Part shown: one piece after another, positions 63,801 through 64,000 of the stretch | Layout: every line of letters starts with the position of its first letter | How positions within the stretch are numbered: position 1 is the first letter of the stretch | Origin: Nymphaea colorata | Lineage: Eukaryota > Streptophyta > Magnoliopsida > Nymphaeales > Nymphaeaceae | DNA length: 64,000 bases | Reading direction: 5' to 3' | Assembly: GCF_008831285.2 (NCBI RefSeq) | Contig: NC_045149.1 | Location: forward strand, 14,720,578 to 14,784,577 | Position numbers and translations under genes: made by a program | The notes under the pieces: model-generated | Told to the model about the DNA's origin: nothing | Databases searched by the model: none | The model's input: only the letters and a program-made list of their open reading frames with translations

Positions 63801-64000
63801 CAAGGTCTTGTGTTGTGTTGGTGTCAACGATAACAACGATACATATTTTAACTTTGATGTCGCGTCCTACCACTTTAAGACACATGAACATAATGCCCAC
63901 AAGGATCGAACTACAGAATTGCTTTTGTACATGCCCCTTGAGGCTGAGTTCGAGTTATTTATATCTGTGATGGTAATGGTAGAATTTTGTGGTTGAGAGT

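Overview
This is a piece of a flowering-plant nuclear genome. The evidence is multi-exon genes with U2-type introns, long AT-rich introns, degenerate transposons, abundant TA/GA dinucleotide repeats, and proteins that clearly match angiosperm families (HUB1/BRE1-like, ATG3, plant PLAT, DREB A-4, DUF3511). Nothing bacterial, viral or organellar was found as a functional unit. The mix of AT-rich genes with very GC-rich genes (PLAT exon 2, the DREB gene) might fit a magnoliid, early-diverging angiosperm or monocot, but I cannot place the species.

Layout. (1) 1-6041, + strand: an alpha/beta-hydrolase gene (8 coding exons, 501 aa) whose leader region carries a 357-bp tandem duplication. (2) 6042-9747: intergenic, with microsatellites and a 100-bp tandem repeat. 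(3) 9748-22582, + strand: a full-length HUB1-type histone H2B E3 ubiquitin ligase (19 coding exons, 878 aa) with a GC-AG first intron. (4) 24372-24740, + strand: a single-exon DUF3511 gene. (5) 24741-29130: intergenic, with a MITE-like element and compound CT/TA repeats. (6) 29210-30393, + strand: a secreted PLAT-domain stress protein (2 exons, 193 aa). (7) 32513-38661, - strand: ATG3, the autophagy E2-like enzyme (9 coding exons, 311 aa), with a likely intron in its 3' UTR. (8) 38662-40530: intergenic, with transposon relics. (9) 40783-51003, + strand: an SMPD4 (neutral sphingomyelinase-3)-like protein (4 coding exons, 801 aa) whose last intron holds two related transposon relics and a G-run block. 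(10) 51004-58435: intergenic. (11) 58436-59266, - strand: an intronless DREB subgroup A-4 AP2/ERF transcription factor. (12) 59267-64000: intergenic, rich in repeats.

The genes do not form a pathway or cluster. They are unrelated neighbours, as is normal in plant chromosomes: chromatin ubiquitination, autophagy, membrane/lipid biology, stress response and transcription. All exon junctions below were joined by hand. For each gene the splice phases close exactly and the joined frame is open to the stop codon. I did not find a new multi-gene system. The items most worth a second look are the poorly characterised SMPD4-like and alpha/beta-hydrolase genes, the non-standard introns, and several small repeat families seen more than once in the window.
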